Shown: positions 1-8,240 of the stretch, one piece after another
Layout: the number at the start of each line of letters is the position of its first letter
Numbering within the stretch: the stretch's first letter is position 1
Assembly: GCA_964596345.1 (NCBI GenBank)
Contig: CAZQSZ010000003.1
Coordinates: 248,001-312,000, forward strand
Length of the DNA: 64,000 bases
Reading direction: 5' to 3'
DNA from: CADEDV01 sp964596345
Lineage (GTDB): Bacteria > Bacteroidota > Bacteroidia > Chitinophagales > Chitinophagaceae
Program-made: the position numbers and the translations under genes
The notes under the pieces: model-generated
The model's input: only the letters and a program-made list of their open reading frames with translations
The model's database searches: none
Told to the model about the DNA's origin: nothing

Positions 1-2845
1 TCAGCCAGGGGATGATCTCATTGGCTGTTCTGGGTCTCGTCTTTTCAATATAGGAGAGGGCTTCGGCTGCATCCTTGAACGGGCTGATCAGCATCAGCCG
101 GTTGTCATCATCCAGTTGCAACAGGTCGATCGCATATTGTTTATTATAGAAAGTTTCCCGGTTATGGCGGAAGAACGCATTTTTGGCTTCGTTAGAGAAA
201 ACGGGGTCCACTTTATTCAGCACCAACACCACAAATTGCGGATCGGTGGCAGCAAAAGTAAAGGGCGATGCAGCAGGAGGGGGAACAACCGGTTTTTTAT
301 TGGCGCTGTCTGTTGCTGGTTTATTGCTGACTGCAACAGGTGGCGTTACCACTGGTTTATTCACGGCAACCGAATCTTTCTTAATAACCGGCGGAGGGAT
401 AACGGGAGTATTAACAACCGGCCTGTTCATTTTCACTTCTTCAGCAGGGCGGTTAACCACCAGGTTCTTTAATTCTTCTTCGATCTTGCTCCTGTTTTTT
501 AATACGTTGATCAGGTTAGCGGCTCTCTCTGCTAATGGAGATTTCGGAAAATTAGTGGTTATATCAGTAAGTATTCTTGTAGCAGTACTGTCTTCCCGTT
601 GTTTTACATAATAGACCGCTTCGATATACAGTAATTGTGGTGTCCAGTAATTACTGCTGTATAAACTGTCTGCTATTTTCTTTTGTGCAATAGCTTCTTT
701 GAAATTTCCTTCTATGAATAAGTCGTATATTTTTTCATAGATTTTAGTAGCATCACTGTTGGCGGTTTTGGACTGTGGATTTTTCCCGGTGGTAATGATG
801 GTGGTGAAATTGCTGGTACCGTAATTCTCACTCAGTATTTTTTTGATAGCTGCAGCTTTCGCTGTTTCGCCATTCTTATTATAACAATAATAAAGATTGA
901 ATAAGACTTCATCCATCGGTTTGAATTCGGGGAAACGGGTCCGCAGGTTTTCCAATGTTGCTGTTCCTTCCGGGCAATCTTCGATCTCCTGGATATAGGA
1001 TTTGCCCAGGTTAAAAAGAGCCGCTTTCACCGAGTCATTTGATTTTTGCAGCAACTCTGCTGTCAGAGGGAGCTTGCTGTACAGACCTTCAAAAGTGGCT
1101 TCTGTCTCTGCGCCGTTGTCAGTATTGTTTTTAATAACAACATTGGGATTGCGGAGCTGGTTATTATCCGGCACTATATTGCTGCGGCTGGCACTTCTTC
1201 TCCAGTTGTCTGTATTGGGCCGGGTTCCCCAACGGGCTTTAAAATCATTGGCCCCTTTCATTTTTGAAGCGGTGTTATAGAAATACCATTCTCCTTTCGT
1301 GTCGTTATTTGAAAAGAGATTGGCTGCCGGTGTTTGCTGAAATGGAGAACCAGTGGTGGTAGCCGCTGATTCGTCTTTTAAACCCTGTTGTTTGCGTAGC
1401 TGCTTCACCAGCTTTTTAACAATATCCCTGCGTTCTTCCTCGGGCAGGGCGGCAATCCGTTGCAGGCTATCCTGTCTCTCTATTATCTCCAGGCTGGCGG
1501 CAATATTACCCAGCGCTTCTTTACGTTGCAGTATGGCTTCCGGGTTCTTTAATTCAGGATCGTCCATGCGGAGGCTGTCATAAAAATTGTAGGACTGGCG
1601 GAATAGTTTTTTACCAAAAGAAAGTTCTGCCAATTGCAGAAAAGCCTTATTACGTTGCGCCGGGTTATTGTTGTTGTATTGGGTGCTTTTCACGAGCAGG
1701 GGAATGGCGGCATCAATATTATTCCGTTCCAGCTGCATTTGTGCCGCCATGTAATATATGATGTCCCGGTACTCTTCATATTTATCCCGCTTAGCCATTT
1801 TCAGCAGCTCGGCAATATTTTTTTCAATATAGTTTTCGCCGCCATCTTCATTCACCCGGATCGAATAGAGCCGTGCATAAATATCAAGGATCGGGTCAGT
1901 AGTATGCTTGATAGCTTTGGCATAAAAGTTTTCTGCTTCTTTGTTCTTGCCGGCATTTTCATACAATTGTGCCACCAGGTATTCCCATCTTGCCCGTTCC
2001 TGTTTGTTAGTAGCATTATCTAATGCCTCTGAAAGATGAACAGCTGCACTGTCCCACATCGCCTGTTTGTAAAACCAGTAGGCCTGCACTTCTTCCAGGT
2101 CACTGTGCAGTCTTTTGGGGAATACAGGATCGTTCCGTAATGTAACAATCAGGCTGGCTGCCTCTGCAAAAAGATCCTGGGCCAGGAAATTCCTGATCTG
2201 CCAGATAAAAGCATCATTCCGGCTGGGAGGTTCACTGAATATTCTCCTGGGAAGGCTGTTCTTTTCTTTGGTGGCAATACTATAAGCCGTACCATCCCGG
2301 CCGCTTCCTATTGTTTTATAATAACCATCTTTTTCTTTCTGGGCAAACGCATAATTGATGTATTGAAACATCAGGTACGCCGAATCAAAATCTTTCCGGA
2401 GATAATAAGAAGCTCCCCACAACAAATAAAGATTATCGATCCAGTCATTACGCAGATCATGCAGGGCAATACCTGTTTGCACTTTATACGAAACAGAATC
2501 AATCTGCAGGGTATCTCCGGCAGTTACATCCAGGCTGTAATTATAAAAGGACAGGAGTTCCGAGTAATCATCCTTATGGACCATTTTAGCCCTTTCAACG
2601 ATCTCGTTGATTTTAGTATTGGCGTTGAAAAAGAAATTGTAATGGGTAACCGTATTCTGCATGAAACGGCGGGGTACCGTAAATTTCTTCTCCTCTGATC
2701 GTTCTGACCGTAAAGTTCTCTCGCTATATTCCTTGGGTTTTTTCAGGCCCAGGGAATAGCCTAATTGTCCAAAAGCTGGTTCACTGAACTGGCAAAGGAT
2801 AAGGAGGAATAATATAGCAGTAGTCGTATTGCTGGTAAGTCTCAT
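1..2845 (-). CDS. PorW/SprE-like TPR protein (partial, C-terminus outside window)
   Basis: An open frame runs from an ATG at 2845 to the window edge with no stop, about 948 codons. Residues 1-27 look like a signal peptide ending AFGQ. The body is rich in tetratricopeptide-like helical pairs (for example around residues 270-420), then a low-complexity Pro/Val/Lys linker and a folded C-terminal segment beginning FVVLVLNKV. This layout resembles PorW/SprE, a periplasmic TPR protein needed for gliding and type IX secretion in Bacteroidota. SprE is usually a lipoprotein, but I see no good lipobox here. It is divergent from a cluster with bactofilin and AtpZ, which in my recollection is a common neighbourhood for sprE. 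The identification rests on layout and context, not on a search. Confidence 0.7.
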   Translation of the reverse strand, partial: MRLTSNTTTAILFLLILCQFSEPAFGQLGYSLGLKKPKEYSERTLRSERSEEKKFTVPRRFMQNTVTHYNFFFNANTKINEIVERAKMVHKDDYSELLSFYNYSLDVTAGDTLQIDSVSYKVQTGIALHDLRNDWIDNLYLLWGASYYLRKDFDSAYLMFQYINYAFAQKEKDGYYKTIGSGRDGTAYSIATKEKNSLPRRIFSEPPSRNDAFIWQIRNFLAQDLFAEAASLIVTLRNDPVFPKRLHSDLEEVQAYWFYKQAMWDSAAVHLSEALDNATNKQERARWEYLVAQLYENAGKNKEAENFYAKAIKHTTDPILDIYARLYSIRVNEDGGENYIEKNIAELLKMAKRDKYEEYRDIIYYMAAQMQLERNNIDAAIPLLVKSTQYNNNNPAQRNKAFLQLAELSFGKKLFRQSYNFYDSLRMDDPELKNPEAILQRKEALGNIAASLEIIERQDSLQRIAALPEEERRDIVKKLVKQLRKQQGLKDESAATTTGSPFQQTPAANLFSNNDTKGEWYFYNTASKMKGANDFKARWGTRPNTDNWRRSASRSNIVPDNNQLRNPNVVIKNNTDNGAETEATFEGLYSKLPLTAELLQKSNDSVKAALFNLGKSYIQEIEDCPEGTATLENLRTRFPEFKPMDEVLFNLYYCYNKNGETAKAAAIKKILSENYGTSNFTTIITTGKNPQSKTANSDATKIYEKIYDLFIEGNFKEAIAQKKIADSLYSSNYWTPQLLYIEAVYYVKQREDSTATRILTDITTNFPKSPLAERAANLINVLKNRSKIEEELKNLVVNRPAEEVKMNRPVVNTPVIPPPVIKKDSVAVNKPVVTPPVAVSNKPATDSANKKPVVPPPAASPFTFAATDPQFVVLVLNKVDPVFSNEAKNAFFRHNRETFYNKQYAIDLLQLDDDNRLMLISPFKDAAEALSYIEKTRPRTANEIIPWL

Positions 2846-2931
2846 GGTCCGTCTCAAACTAAAGTCTTATTAACTGAAATTCAGATATTTTAGTATAAAA
2901 ATAAGCGTTTTTATTTTGGCAGGAACCACCC

Positions 2932-2945
2932 TTGCCAGTTGGCAA
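2932..2945. promoter_or_regulatory. Operator-like inverted repeat between divergent genes
   Basis: TTGCCA and TGGCAA flank a 2-base centre in the 144-base gap between the divergent PorW/SprE-like gene and the membrane protein gene starting at 2990. It could be a repressor or activator site. A 14-base imperfect palindrome can also occur by chance. Confidence 0.25.
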
Positions 2946-2989
2946 AACCGACCTTCATTCCTTACCTTTAATTTCCTTAAAAACCAGCT

Positions 2990-3385
2990 ATGTCCAAATT
3001 AGATGCAGGCACCACCCTGAAACGGTTGCGTAACCGGTACCGGCTGGTGGTCATGAATGATGATACCTATGAAGAAGTGGTGACCTTTAAATTATCCAGA
3101 CTCAGCGTTTATGTCATGTTGAGCACAGTTTTTGTGTTACTGGTAGGCCTTACAGTCGCCCTCATCGTTTTCACACCTTTGAAATATTATATCCCCGGTT
3201 ATGATGACCTTAAGATCGGCCGGGAATATCGCCAGTTGAAGTACAAAGTGGATGAAATGGAGAAGAAAATGACCGACCTGGAGCAATATAATGCAGGGCT
3301 GAAAAAAGCACTGGCATCCGATAAGACCGTGGTGCTGGACACCACCCAGCTGAATGTGCCGAAACCGGAAGTATCAAATGATTAA
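2990..3385 (+). CDS. Single-pass membrane protein resembling the N-terminus of M23-type cell-wall peptidases
   Basis: 131 residues. A basic cytoplasmic N-terminus (about 1-36) is followed by one transmembrane helix (about 37-62) and a charged coiled-coil stretch (about 75-110) that would lie in the periplasm. The N-terminal pattern, with RYRLVVMNDDTYEE just before the helix, resembles the start of Bacteroidota M23-family envelope peptidases, whose coiled coil leads into a LytM domain. Here the protein stops after the coiled coil and has no HxxxD or HxH zinc motif, so it would be non-catalytic. It lies 11 bases upstream of bactofilin and is probably co-transcribed, which fits a role in envelope or cell-shape organisation. 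That role is an inference. Confidence 0.6.
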   Translation: MSKLDAGTTLKRLRNRYRLVVMNDDTYEEVVTFKLSRLSVYVMLSTVFVLLVGLTVALIVFTPLKYYIPGYDDLKIGREYRQLKYKVDEMEKKMTDLEQYNAGLKKALASDKTVVLDTTQLNVPKPEVSND

Positions 3386-3396
3386 TCGCTATACCT

Positions 3397-3816
3397 ATGT
3401 TTAACGCCAAAAACAAAACCGACATGCAGCCTGAAAAAACCAACGGAACGGGAAACGGCACTACACTGATCAGTGCCGGAACTACACTAAAAGGAGACAT
3501 CAGCAGTAATGGTGACCTCCGCATTGATGGAACCATCATCGGGAATATTCAAAGCAGTGCCAAGATCGTCATCGGTGCCAATGGAGTGGTAGAAGGAGAT
3601 ATCACCGGCAACCAGGCCGATATTGTAGGAAAAGTATCCGGCAATATCCGGGCAAAAGAATTGTTGCAATTACGGGGAGAATGCGTGGTGACCGGTAATC
3701 TTTATGCCGGTAAATTGCAGGTGGAACCCTCCGCAACTTTCAATGGTCAATGCCATATGGGAGCCAACGTGGTGGAAATGAGTAATGGTAATGAACAAAA
3801 AGCTGCCGCCCAGTAA
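3397..3816 (+). CDS. Bactofilin (polymer-forming cytoskeletal protein)
   Basis: 139 residues. After a flexible 25-residue head, residues 28-118 show the bactofilin signature: repeated short beta strands with Gly turns and hydrophobic residues every second position (GTTLKGDISSNGDLRIDG, then IVIGANGVVEGDI). This builds a right-handed beta-helix that polymerises without nucleotide. Bactofilins act at the inner face of the membrane as scaffolds for envelope enzymes. The adjacent M23-like membrane protein fits the frequent bactofilin/M23 pairing. The 3' end overlaps the next gene by 32 bases, indicating an operon. Confidence 0.9.
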   Translation: MFNAKNKTDMQPEKTNGTGNGTTLISAGTTLKGDISSNGDLRIDGTIIGNIQSSAKIVIGANGVVEGDITGNQADIVGKVSGNIRAKELLQLRGECVVTGNLYAGKLQVEPSATFNGQCHMGANVVEMSNGNEQKAAAQ

Positions 3817-4015
3817 TAAAGAATTCCTTTATCGCTATCTCAGTCTCGGCACACAACTACTGGCAGGGATTGGCCTCGCTGTTTTTATGGGTTTAAAAAC
3901 AGATAACTGGCTGCATACGGTACCGTTGTTTTCCTGTGTCTTACCTTTGCTCGTCCTGGGAGGAATTTTTTACAGAATTGCCAGGGAAACAAAATCAAAC
4001 CGCAATGAGAAATAG
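3785..4015 (+). CDS. AtpZ/AtpI-family small membrane protein
   Basis: 76 residues with two transmembrane helices (about 20-40 and 47-66) and charged ends, the size and hairpin topology of AtpZ/AtpI proteins found at the head of ATP synthase operons, where they assist c-ring assembly or cation uptake. An alternative start lies at 3791. It overlaps bactofilin upstream and the next gene by 11 bases, so translation is probably coupled. In many Bacteroidota the following genes are atpB and atpE. Here they are absent and a SprT gene follows, so the cluster has been separated from the synthase genes. Confidence 0.7.
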   Translation: MVMNKKLPPSNKEFLYRYLSLGTQLLAGIGLAVFMGLKTDNWLHTVPLFSCVLPLLVLGGIFYRIARETKSNRNEK

Positions 4016-4403
4016 CCTGAGCTTGGCCCGCCCGCTGCTGATCGTATTTATTATACTGAACGGATTATTCATCACTTCCAAATCCCTGCTGACCAAATGG
4101 GGTTTTGACCAGGAAGTGCTGATAGGAGGTAACCTGCTCGTCTTTGCTGTCGTATTCATTTCTTTCCTGCTCTTGTATAAAGCGATCCATTCGGCCAATC
4201 CGCAGGCATTTGTCCGGGCCATGTATGGAAGTTTTATTGTGAAGTTCTTCCTCATCGCTATTGCTGCTTTTGTTTATATACAGGTTACCAAAAAGGATGT
4301 CAATAAACCCGCCCTGTTCACCACGATGGGCTTGTATTTAGTGTACACATTTATTGAGATCAGTATGCTGATGAAACTGCTGAAGTCGAAAAAGAATGCC
4401 TAA
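4005..4403 (+). CDS. Four-helix membrane protein of the AtpZ neighbourhood, function unknown
   Basis: I place the start at the ATG at 4005 (MRNSLSLARPLL), which overlaps the end of the AtpZ-like gene by 11 bases. A longer frame from 3936 would bury most of that gene. The 132 residues are almost entirely hydrophobic: four predicted helices at about 9-27, 38-59, 72-92 and 103-125, with a Lys-rich tail. Proteins like this sit between atpZ and atpB in Bacteroidota ATP synthase operons and have no established role. Overlaps on both sides point to an operon. Confidence 0.65.
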   Translation: MRNSLSLARPLLIVFIILNGLFITSKSLLTKWGFDQEVLIGGNLLVFAVVFISFLLLYKAIHSANPQAFVRAMYGSFIVKFFLIAIAAFVYIQVTKKDVNKPALFTTMGLYLVYTFIEISMLMKLLKSKKNA

Positions 4404-5025
4404 GCAAGAAGCTCCCATTCACCAATTGCAGGATTACCTGCCTCCCAATACTTTTGAACCGGTACTGGCCTATTTACGGCAATACCGGGTTCATCTTACC
4501 GTGGCTAAAGAGCGGAAAAGTGTATTGGGTGATTACCGCCACCGGACACATCACGCCAATCACCGCATCAGCGTAAACGGTAATCTCAACAGTTACTCTT
4601 TTTTGATCACGTTGTTACATGAGCTGGCGCATCTTGTCACTTTCGAACAGTTTGGACATAAAGTGCAGGCGCATGGAAAAGAATGGAAGATGGTTTATGG
4701 ACAATTTCTTTTCCAGTTTTTGCAACACAACATTTTCCCGGCTGATATTGAGAACGAATTGCAGCAGTCATTAAAGAATCCTGCTGCCAGCAGTTGTGCG
4801 GAAGATGGTTTACTGCGGGTGCTAAGAAAGTATGACAGCAAAAAAGATAATCACCGCTTGGTAGAAGAGTTGCCGGCAAATGCAATTTTCAGGATTGCCG
4901 ATGGCCGTGTCTTTCAAAAAAAAGAAAAATTGAGAAAACGGTTCAGGTGCGTGGAACTGGGAACAAACAAAGTGTATTTATTCAGCCCGGTATATGAAGT
5001 GGAACTGGTGAACAGCCGATCATAA
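4396..5025 (+). CDS. SprT-like zinc metallopeptidase-fold protein
   Basis: 209 residues. The HELAH motif (about residues 75-79) followed by GHKVQAHGKEWK is the SprT/SPARTAN core: two His and a Glu of HExxH plus a downstream His as the third zinc ligand. Bacterial SprT-family proteins are putative zinc peptidases of poorly known substrate. The eukaryotic relative SPRTN cuts DNA-protein crosslinks. No signal peptide is seen, so it should be cytoplasmic. The start overlaps the previous gene by 8 bases. Confidence 0.85.
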   Translation: MPKQEAPIHQLQDYLPPNTFEPVLAYLRQYRVHLTVAKERKSVLGDYRHRTHHANHRISVNGNLNSYSFLITLLHELAHLVTFEQFGHKVQAHGKEWKMVYGQFLFQFLQHNIFPADIENELQQSLKNPAASSCAEDGLLRVLRKYDSKKDNHRLVEELPANAIFRIADGRVFQKKEKLRKRFRCVELGTNKVYLFSPVYEVELVNSRS

Positions 5026-5050
5026 ATTGCTACCGGCTCCTGACTATCGA

Positions 5051-5536
5051 CTAAAGACTCCTCAACATCCACAACGGACAACCAAAATGCCCGCTGTTAC
5101 CCATCGGTCCGTCTAAATACGCAAAGCCCATCCTTTCATATACTTTTAAAGCAGCTTTCAATTCCGTCATGGTTTCCAGGTACACTTTGCTGAAACCATT
5201 TTCTTTCGCCTGTTGCAGGCAAAGGCTGATCATTTTTGATCCCAGCCCTGTTCCTCTTGCCTCCGGTACTAAATACATTTTTACCAGTTCACAGGTATCT
5301 TCCGGTAATCCTTCAGTAGGGTAGATGCCGCCACCGCCAACGATTTGGCCATTAAGCAAAGCAATATTGTAAGCAGATCTTTCTTGTTGAAAAAGTTCAA
5401 ATAAATGATCCGTTGTTGCATCGTAATACACCGTGCCGGGATGATTGGCACCGAACTCTTTTAATGTCTGCCGGATAATCGCAGCGATAATGGGATTGTC
5501 AGCCGGTTCAATGCGGCGGATAAGAATGTCGTCCAT
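5051..5536 (-). CDS. GNAT-family N-acetyltransferase
   Basis: 161 residues with the GNAT fold pattern. Motif A, the acetyl-CoA pyrophosphate-binding loop, is visible as MYLVPEARGTGLGSKMI at about residues 87-103. It is followed by the motif B region YLETMTELKAALKVYERMGF. The substrate cannot be told from sequence. It is convergent with the SprT gene and lies upstream of nothing obviously related, so it is probably its own transcript. Confidence 0.88.
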   Translation of the reverse strand: MDDILIRRIEPADNPIIAAIIRQTLKEFGANHPGTVYYDATTDHLFELFQQERSAYNIALLNGQIVGGGGIYPTEGLPEDTCELVKMYLVPEARGTGLGSKMISLCLQQAKENGFSKVYLETMTELKAALKVYERMGFAYLDGPMGNSGHFGCPLWMLRSL

Positions 5537-5594
5537 GCAGCAAAACTAAGCAAGCCTGTTTTTTGGGAAAAAGAAAAATGAAGAACGGAGTTTT

Positions 5595-6239
5595 TTACGG
5601 AGCCAGTCGTTCTGTTTTCCATTTCTCCCCGTCTTTGGTATATAGGATACGGTCATGCATACGGCTGGGTCTTCCCTGCCAGAATTCCACCCGGAATGGT
5701 TTCACCCGGTACCCGCCCCAATGCGGAGGTTTGGGTATTTGTCCATGCTTGAAGCGTTCGGCATAATACTGGAAAGTTTCTTTCAGCCAGGCTTTACCGG
5801 CCACCACCATACTTTGCGGCGACGCCCAGGCACCGATCTTGCTGCCTTCGGGGCGGCTGTCGAAATAATCAATGCTTTCTTTCGTCGTTATTCTTTCAGC
5901 GATACCGTTGATGCGTACCTGCCGTTCCAGTTCTTTCCAGTAAAACAACAGGCAGCATTTATGATTGGCATCCAGCTGGGTGCTCTTGGCGCTGTTGTAG
6001 TTGGTAAAGAACACAAACCCTCTTTCATCAAAGGCTTTTAATAAAACGGTTCTTGCATCGGCCATGCCTTCCGGGGTTGTACTGGCCAGCGTCATGGCAT
6101 TGAACTCTTCAATTTGTGAGGCCGCAGCATCTTCCCACCATTTTTTAAACTGGGTAAACGGGGATTCCTCCACTTCATCTTCATTCAGGGAGTGCAGCGT
6201 ATAGTCTTTGCGCAGTTGCGCTATTTCTTCAGGGTTCAT
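5595..6239 (-). CDS. pdxH: Pyridoxamine 5'-phosphate oxidase
   Basis: 214 residues, the usual PdxH length. It oxidises pyridoxamine or pyridoxine 5'-phosphate to pyridoxal 5'-phosphate with FMN and O2, the last step of PLP salvage. Visible signatures are the FMN-binding segment DARTVLLKAFDERGFVFFTN (residues about 61-80), the substrate-contact region SRPEGSKIGAWAS, and the conserved C-terminus with WGGYRV and FWQGRPSRMHDR. The last residues are LAP, typical of the family. Cytoplasmic and complete. Confidence 0.95.
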   Translation of the reverse strand: MNPEEIAQLRKDYTLHSLNEDEVEESPFTQFKKWWEDAAASQIEEFNAMTLASTTPEGMADARTVLLKAFDERGFVFFTNYNSAKSTQLDANHKCCLLFYWKELERQVRINGIAERITTKESIDYFDSRPEGSKIGAWASPQSMVVAGKAWLKETFQYYAERFKHGQIPKPPHWGGYRVKPFRVEFWQGRPSRMHDRILYTKDGEKWKTERLAP

Positions 6240-6416
6240 AATGCGGTAATGATTGTGCCGGGTAAAGATAAACCATCTTTCATTGTCTGCCGACAGAAAG
6301 GCTCACCGCTCAACTGGCGGAATGCTATAAATTTGACAAAGCCAATTAATAACACCGGGTCCACGGCCAGCACACCAGGCAAAGAGTGAGATTCAGCAGC
6401 GAAAAATTAAAAGTAG

Positions 6417-6746
6417 ATGACTATGAGTATGCTAGATGAAAAAATATTTGAAAAAGGTACTATAGTTAAAAACGAAATTGATAGAGCATATGAAGAATAT
6501 TCAATAAAAGGCAGAAGGGGGGATTTATATTTAAGTGAAGATATTCTCCAAGTGGAATTTAACTATGGCAAACAAAAGAAAATACTAGATGTGGGATGGT
6601 ATGGAGATCATATTACAGGCTGTTTCAAAGTTTTAATTATACTTGATTATGATTGGGATACTCCCTTATTTGCCGAAAGTGCATGTTCGTTTTCTGAACT
6701 TGTGGACAAGATAAATGAGGCCATGAAAATTATAGATCAGATTTGA
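6417..6746 (+). CDS. Small acidic hypothetical protein
   Basis: 109 residues, not recognised. Possible starts are the ATGs at 6417, 6423 and 6426. It has no signal peptide or membrane helix, several aromatic residues (DVGWYGDHITGCFKV, DYDWDTPLF) and a helical C-terminus. The size and acidic, Trp/Tyr-rich character resemble polymorphic-toxin immunity proteins, but no toxin is next to it. It is visibly AT-rich compared with its neighbours, suggesting acquisition. Confidence 0.45.
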   Translation: MTMSMLDEKIFEKGTIVKNEIDRAYEEYSIKGRRGDLYLSEDILQVEFNYGKQKKILDVGWYGDHITGCFKVLIILDYDWDTPLFAESACSFSELVDKINEAMKIIDQI

Positions 6747-6816
6747 GATTTATTTCGGCCCAGTTTCTTCACAGGCGAGTGTCGGAAGGAATTGTGTGCA
6801 GACTTTGTGGAATTTT

Positions 6817-7392
6817 TCAGCTCACCGCTTGTTCTCTCAACGCAACAACCATCGCTTCACCTCTCTCCAATGCCTGCCGGTTGATGGGGAGTAAATGATG
6901 GTATTTCTCCGGTAATACTTTGGTTAATGCTTCCAGGACAGATTCGTTGCTGACAACGGGCCGCAATTGAAGATAGGCTCCCAGTATGATCATGTTCATC
7001 ACCTTTGCATTCTTCATCTGCAGGGCTTCCGTAGTGGCGGGGATGCCGATTATGTCAATATCAGTCCTGGTACTCGGTTTGAAAATGTTACTGGATTCAT
7101 ATAATAAAATACCACCGGGTTTTACCCGCGGTGCAAATTTATCCATCGAAGGCTGGTTCAGTACGATGGCTGAATCAAAGAGCGAGATGATCGGCGAACT
7201 GATCTTATTTTCGGAAATGATCGTAATGCAGTTGGCCGTGCCGCCCCGCATTTCCGGTCCGTAGGAAGGCATCCAGGAAATTTCTTTATTCTCCAGCATA
7301 CCGGCATAGGCCAATGTCATTCCCAATGATAAAACACCCTGCCCGCCAAAGCCGGCCACGATCAGTTCTTCCAGTTGGTTATTATTTTTCAT
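6817..7392 (-). CDS. 2-oxoacid:ferredoxin oxidoreductase, gamma subunit
   Basis: 191 residues. The N-terminus IVAGFGGQGVLSLG is the hallmark of the gamma domain of pyruvate/2-oxoacid:ferredoxin oxidoreductases, followed by the PSYGPEMRGG motif. With the alpha, beta and ferredoxin subunits encoded just upstream on the same strand it forms a heterotetramer that oxidatively decarboxylates a 2-oxoacid to acyl-CoA and reduces ferredoxin. Its start overlaps the beta gene by 4 bases. Which 2-oxoacid is used (2-oxoglutarate, branched-chain or pyruvate) cannot be settled by reading. Confidence 0.9.
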   Translation of the reverse strand: MKNNNQLEELIVAGFGGQGVLSLGMTLAYAGMLENKEISWMPSYGPEMRGGTANCITIISENKISSPIISLFDSAIVLNQPSMDKFAPRVKPGGILLYESSNIFKPSTRTDIDIIGIPATTEALQMKNAKVMNMIILGAYLQLRPVVSNESVLEALTKVLPEKYHHLLPINRQALERGEAMVVALREQAVS

Positions 7393-8240
7393 GATTCCTG
7401 CTTTGCGGGTTCAGTTATTTTTTCTTCAGCACCCGGTATTTTAATATCACCCAGCGGAAATGTTTTGATCATTTCCTCATCAATAAATTTAGAGGCTTCC
7501 ACCGGCGTCATCTTCCAGTTGGAAGGACAGTTGCCGATGATCTCTACGAGGCAGGTGCCTTTCTGCAGTTGCTGGTATTTGAACGCATTCAGTAAAGCTT
7601 TTTTAGTCCGCCTTACTGCATTGGCACTGTTCACTGCCTGTCTCGTTACATAAAATGCTCCCGGCAGGTTGGCCATCAGTTCAGCCACTTTAATGGGCGC
7701 ACCATAATAGCTTACATCTCTTCCGTCCGGGCTGGTGGTGGTATGCATACCCGGTAAAGTAGTAGGAGCCATTTGCCCGCTGGTCATTCCATACACAGCA
7801 TTGTTCATAAAAACGATGCAAATATTTTCTCCGCGGTTAATGGCATGTAATGTTTCTGCAATACCGATGGCTGCAAGATCACCATCACCCTGGTAAGTGA
7901 ATACATATTTATCCGGCATCAGTCGTTTGATACCGGTGGCCACTGCACAGGCACGGCCATGCGCCGCTTCCTGCATATCGATATCCATATAATCATATGC
8001 AAATACAGAACAGCCCACCGGTGCCACCCCAATTGTTTTTTCCTGGATATCCATTTCCTCCACCACTTCCATGATCAGTTTATGAACCAAACTGTGTGCA
8101 CAGCCGGGACAATAGTGCATAGTGGTATCCACCATCGTTGATGGTTTGTGATAGACCATTTCGTATTCTTCTTCGGTATGACAGGGAGGCAGGTTCAATA
8201 CCGGTGCCGGTGCGGGTAAGATATGCTGCTCAGTTGACAT
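7389..8240 (-). CDS. 2-oxoacid:ferredoxin oxidoreductase, beta (thiamine diphosphate) subunit
   Basis: 283 residues. The motif CPGCAHS near residue 44 is the cysteine cluster and TPP-site entrance typical of these beta subunits. YQGDGDLAAIG (about 115-125) followed by NNAVYGMT is the Mg-thiamine diphosphate motif GDG...NN. It would hold the catalytic TPP at the interface with the alpha subunit. The C-terminal acidic Pro-rich tail is longer than in minimal homologues. It overlaps both neighbours (4 and 11 bases), so the operon is tightly coupled. Confidence 0.92.
   Translation of the reverse strand: MSTEQHILPAPAPVLNLPPCHTEEEYEMVYHKPSTMVDTTMHYCPGCAHSLVHKLIMEVVEEMDIQEKTIGVAPVGCSVFAYDYMDIDMQEAAHGRACAVATGIKRLMPDKYVFTYQGDGDLAAIGIAETLHAINRGENICIVFMNNAVYGMTSGQMAPTTLPGMHTTTSPDGRDVSYYGAPIKVAELMANLPGAFYVTRQAVNSANAVRRTKKALLNAFKYQQLQKGTCLVEIIGNCPSNWKMTPVEASKFIDEEMIKTFPLGDIKIPGAEEKITEPAKQES

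Noticed and set aside
183..611. 142-residue plus-strand frame inside the PorW/SprE gene
   Set aside because: It is the reverse of the low-complexity Pro/Val/Lys linker of the minus-strand gene and has no independent start signals.
1046..1267. 73-residue plus-strand frame
   Set aside because: Shadow of the partial PorW/SprE-like gene, with no features of its own.
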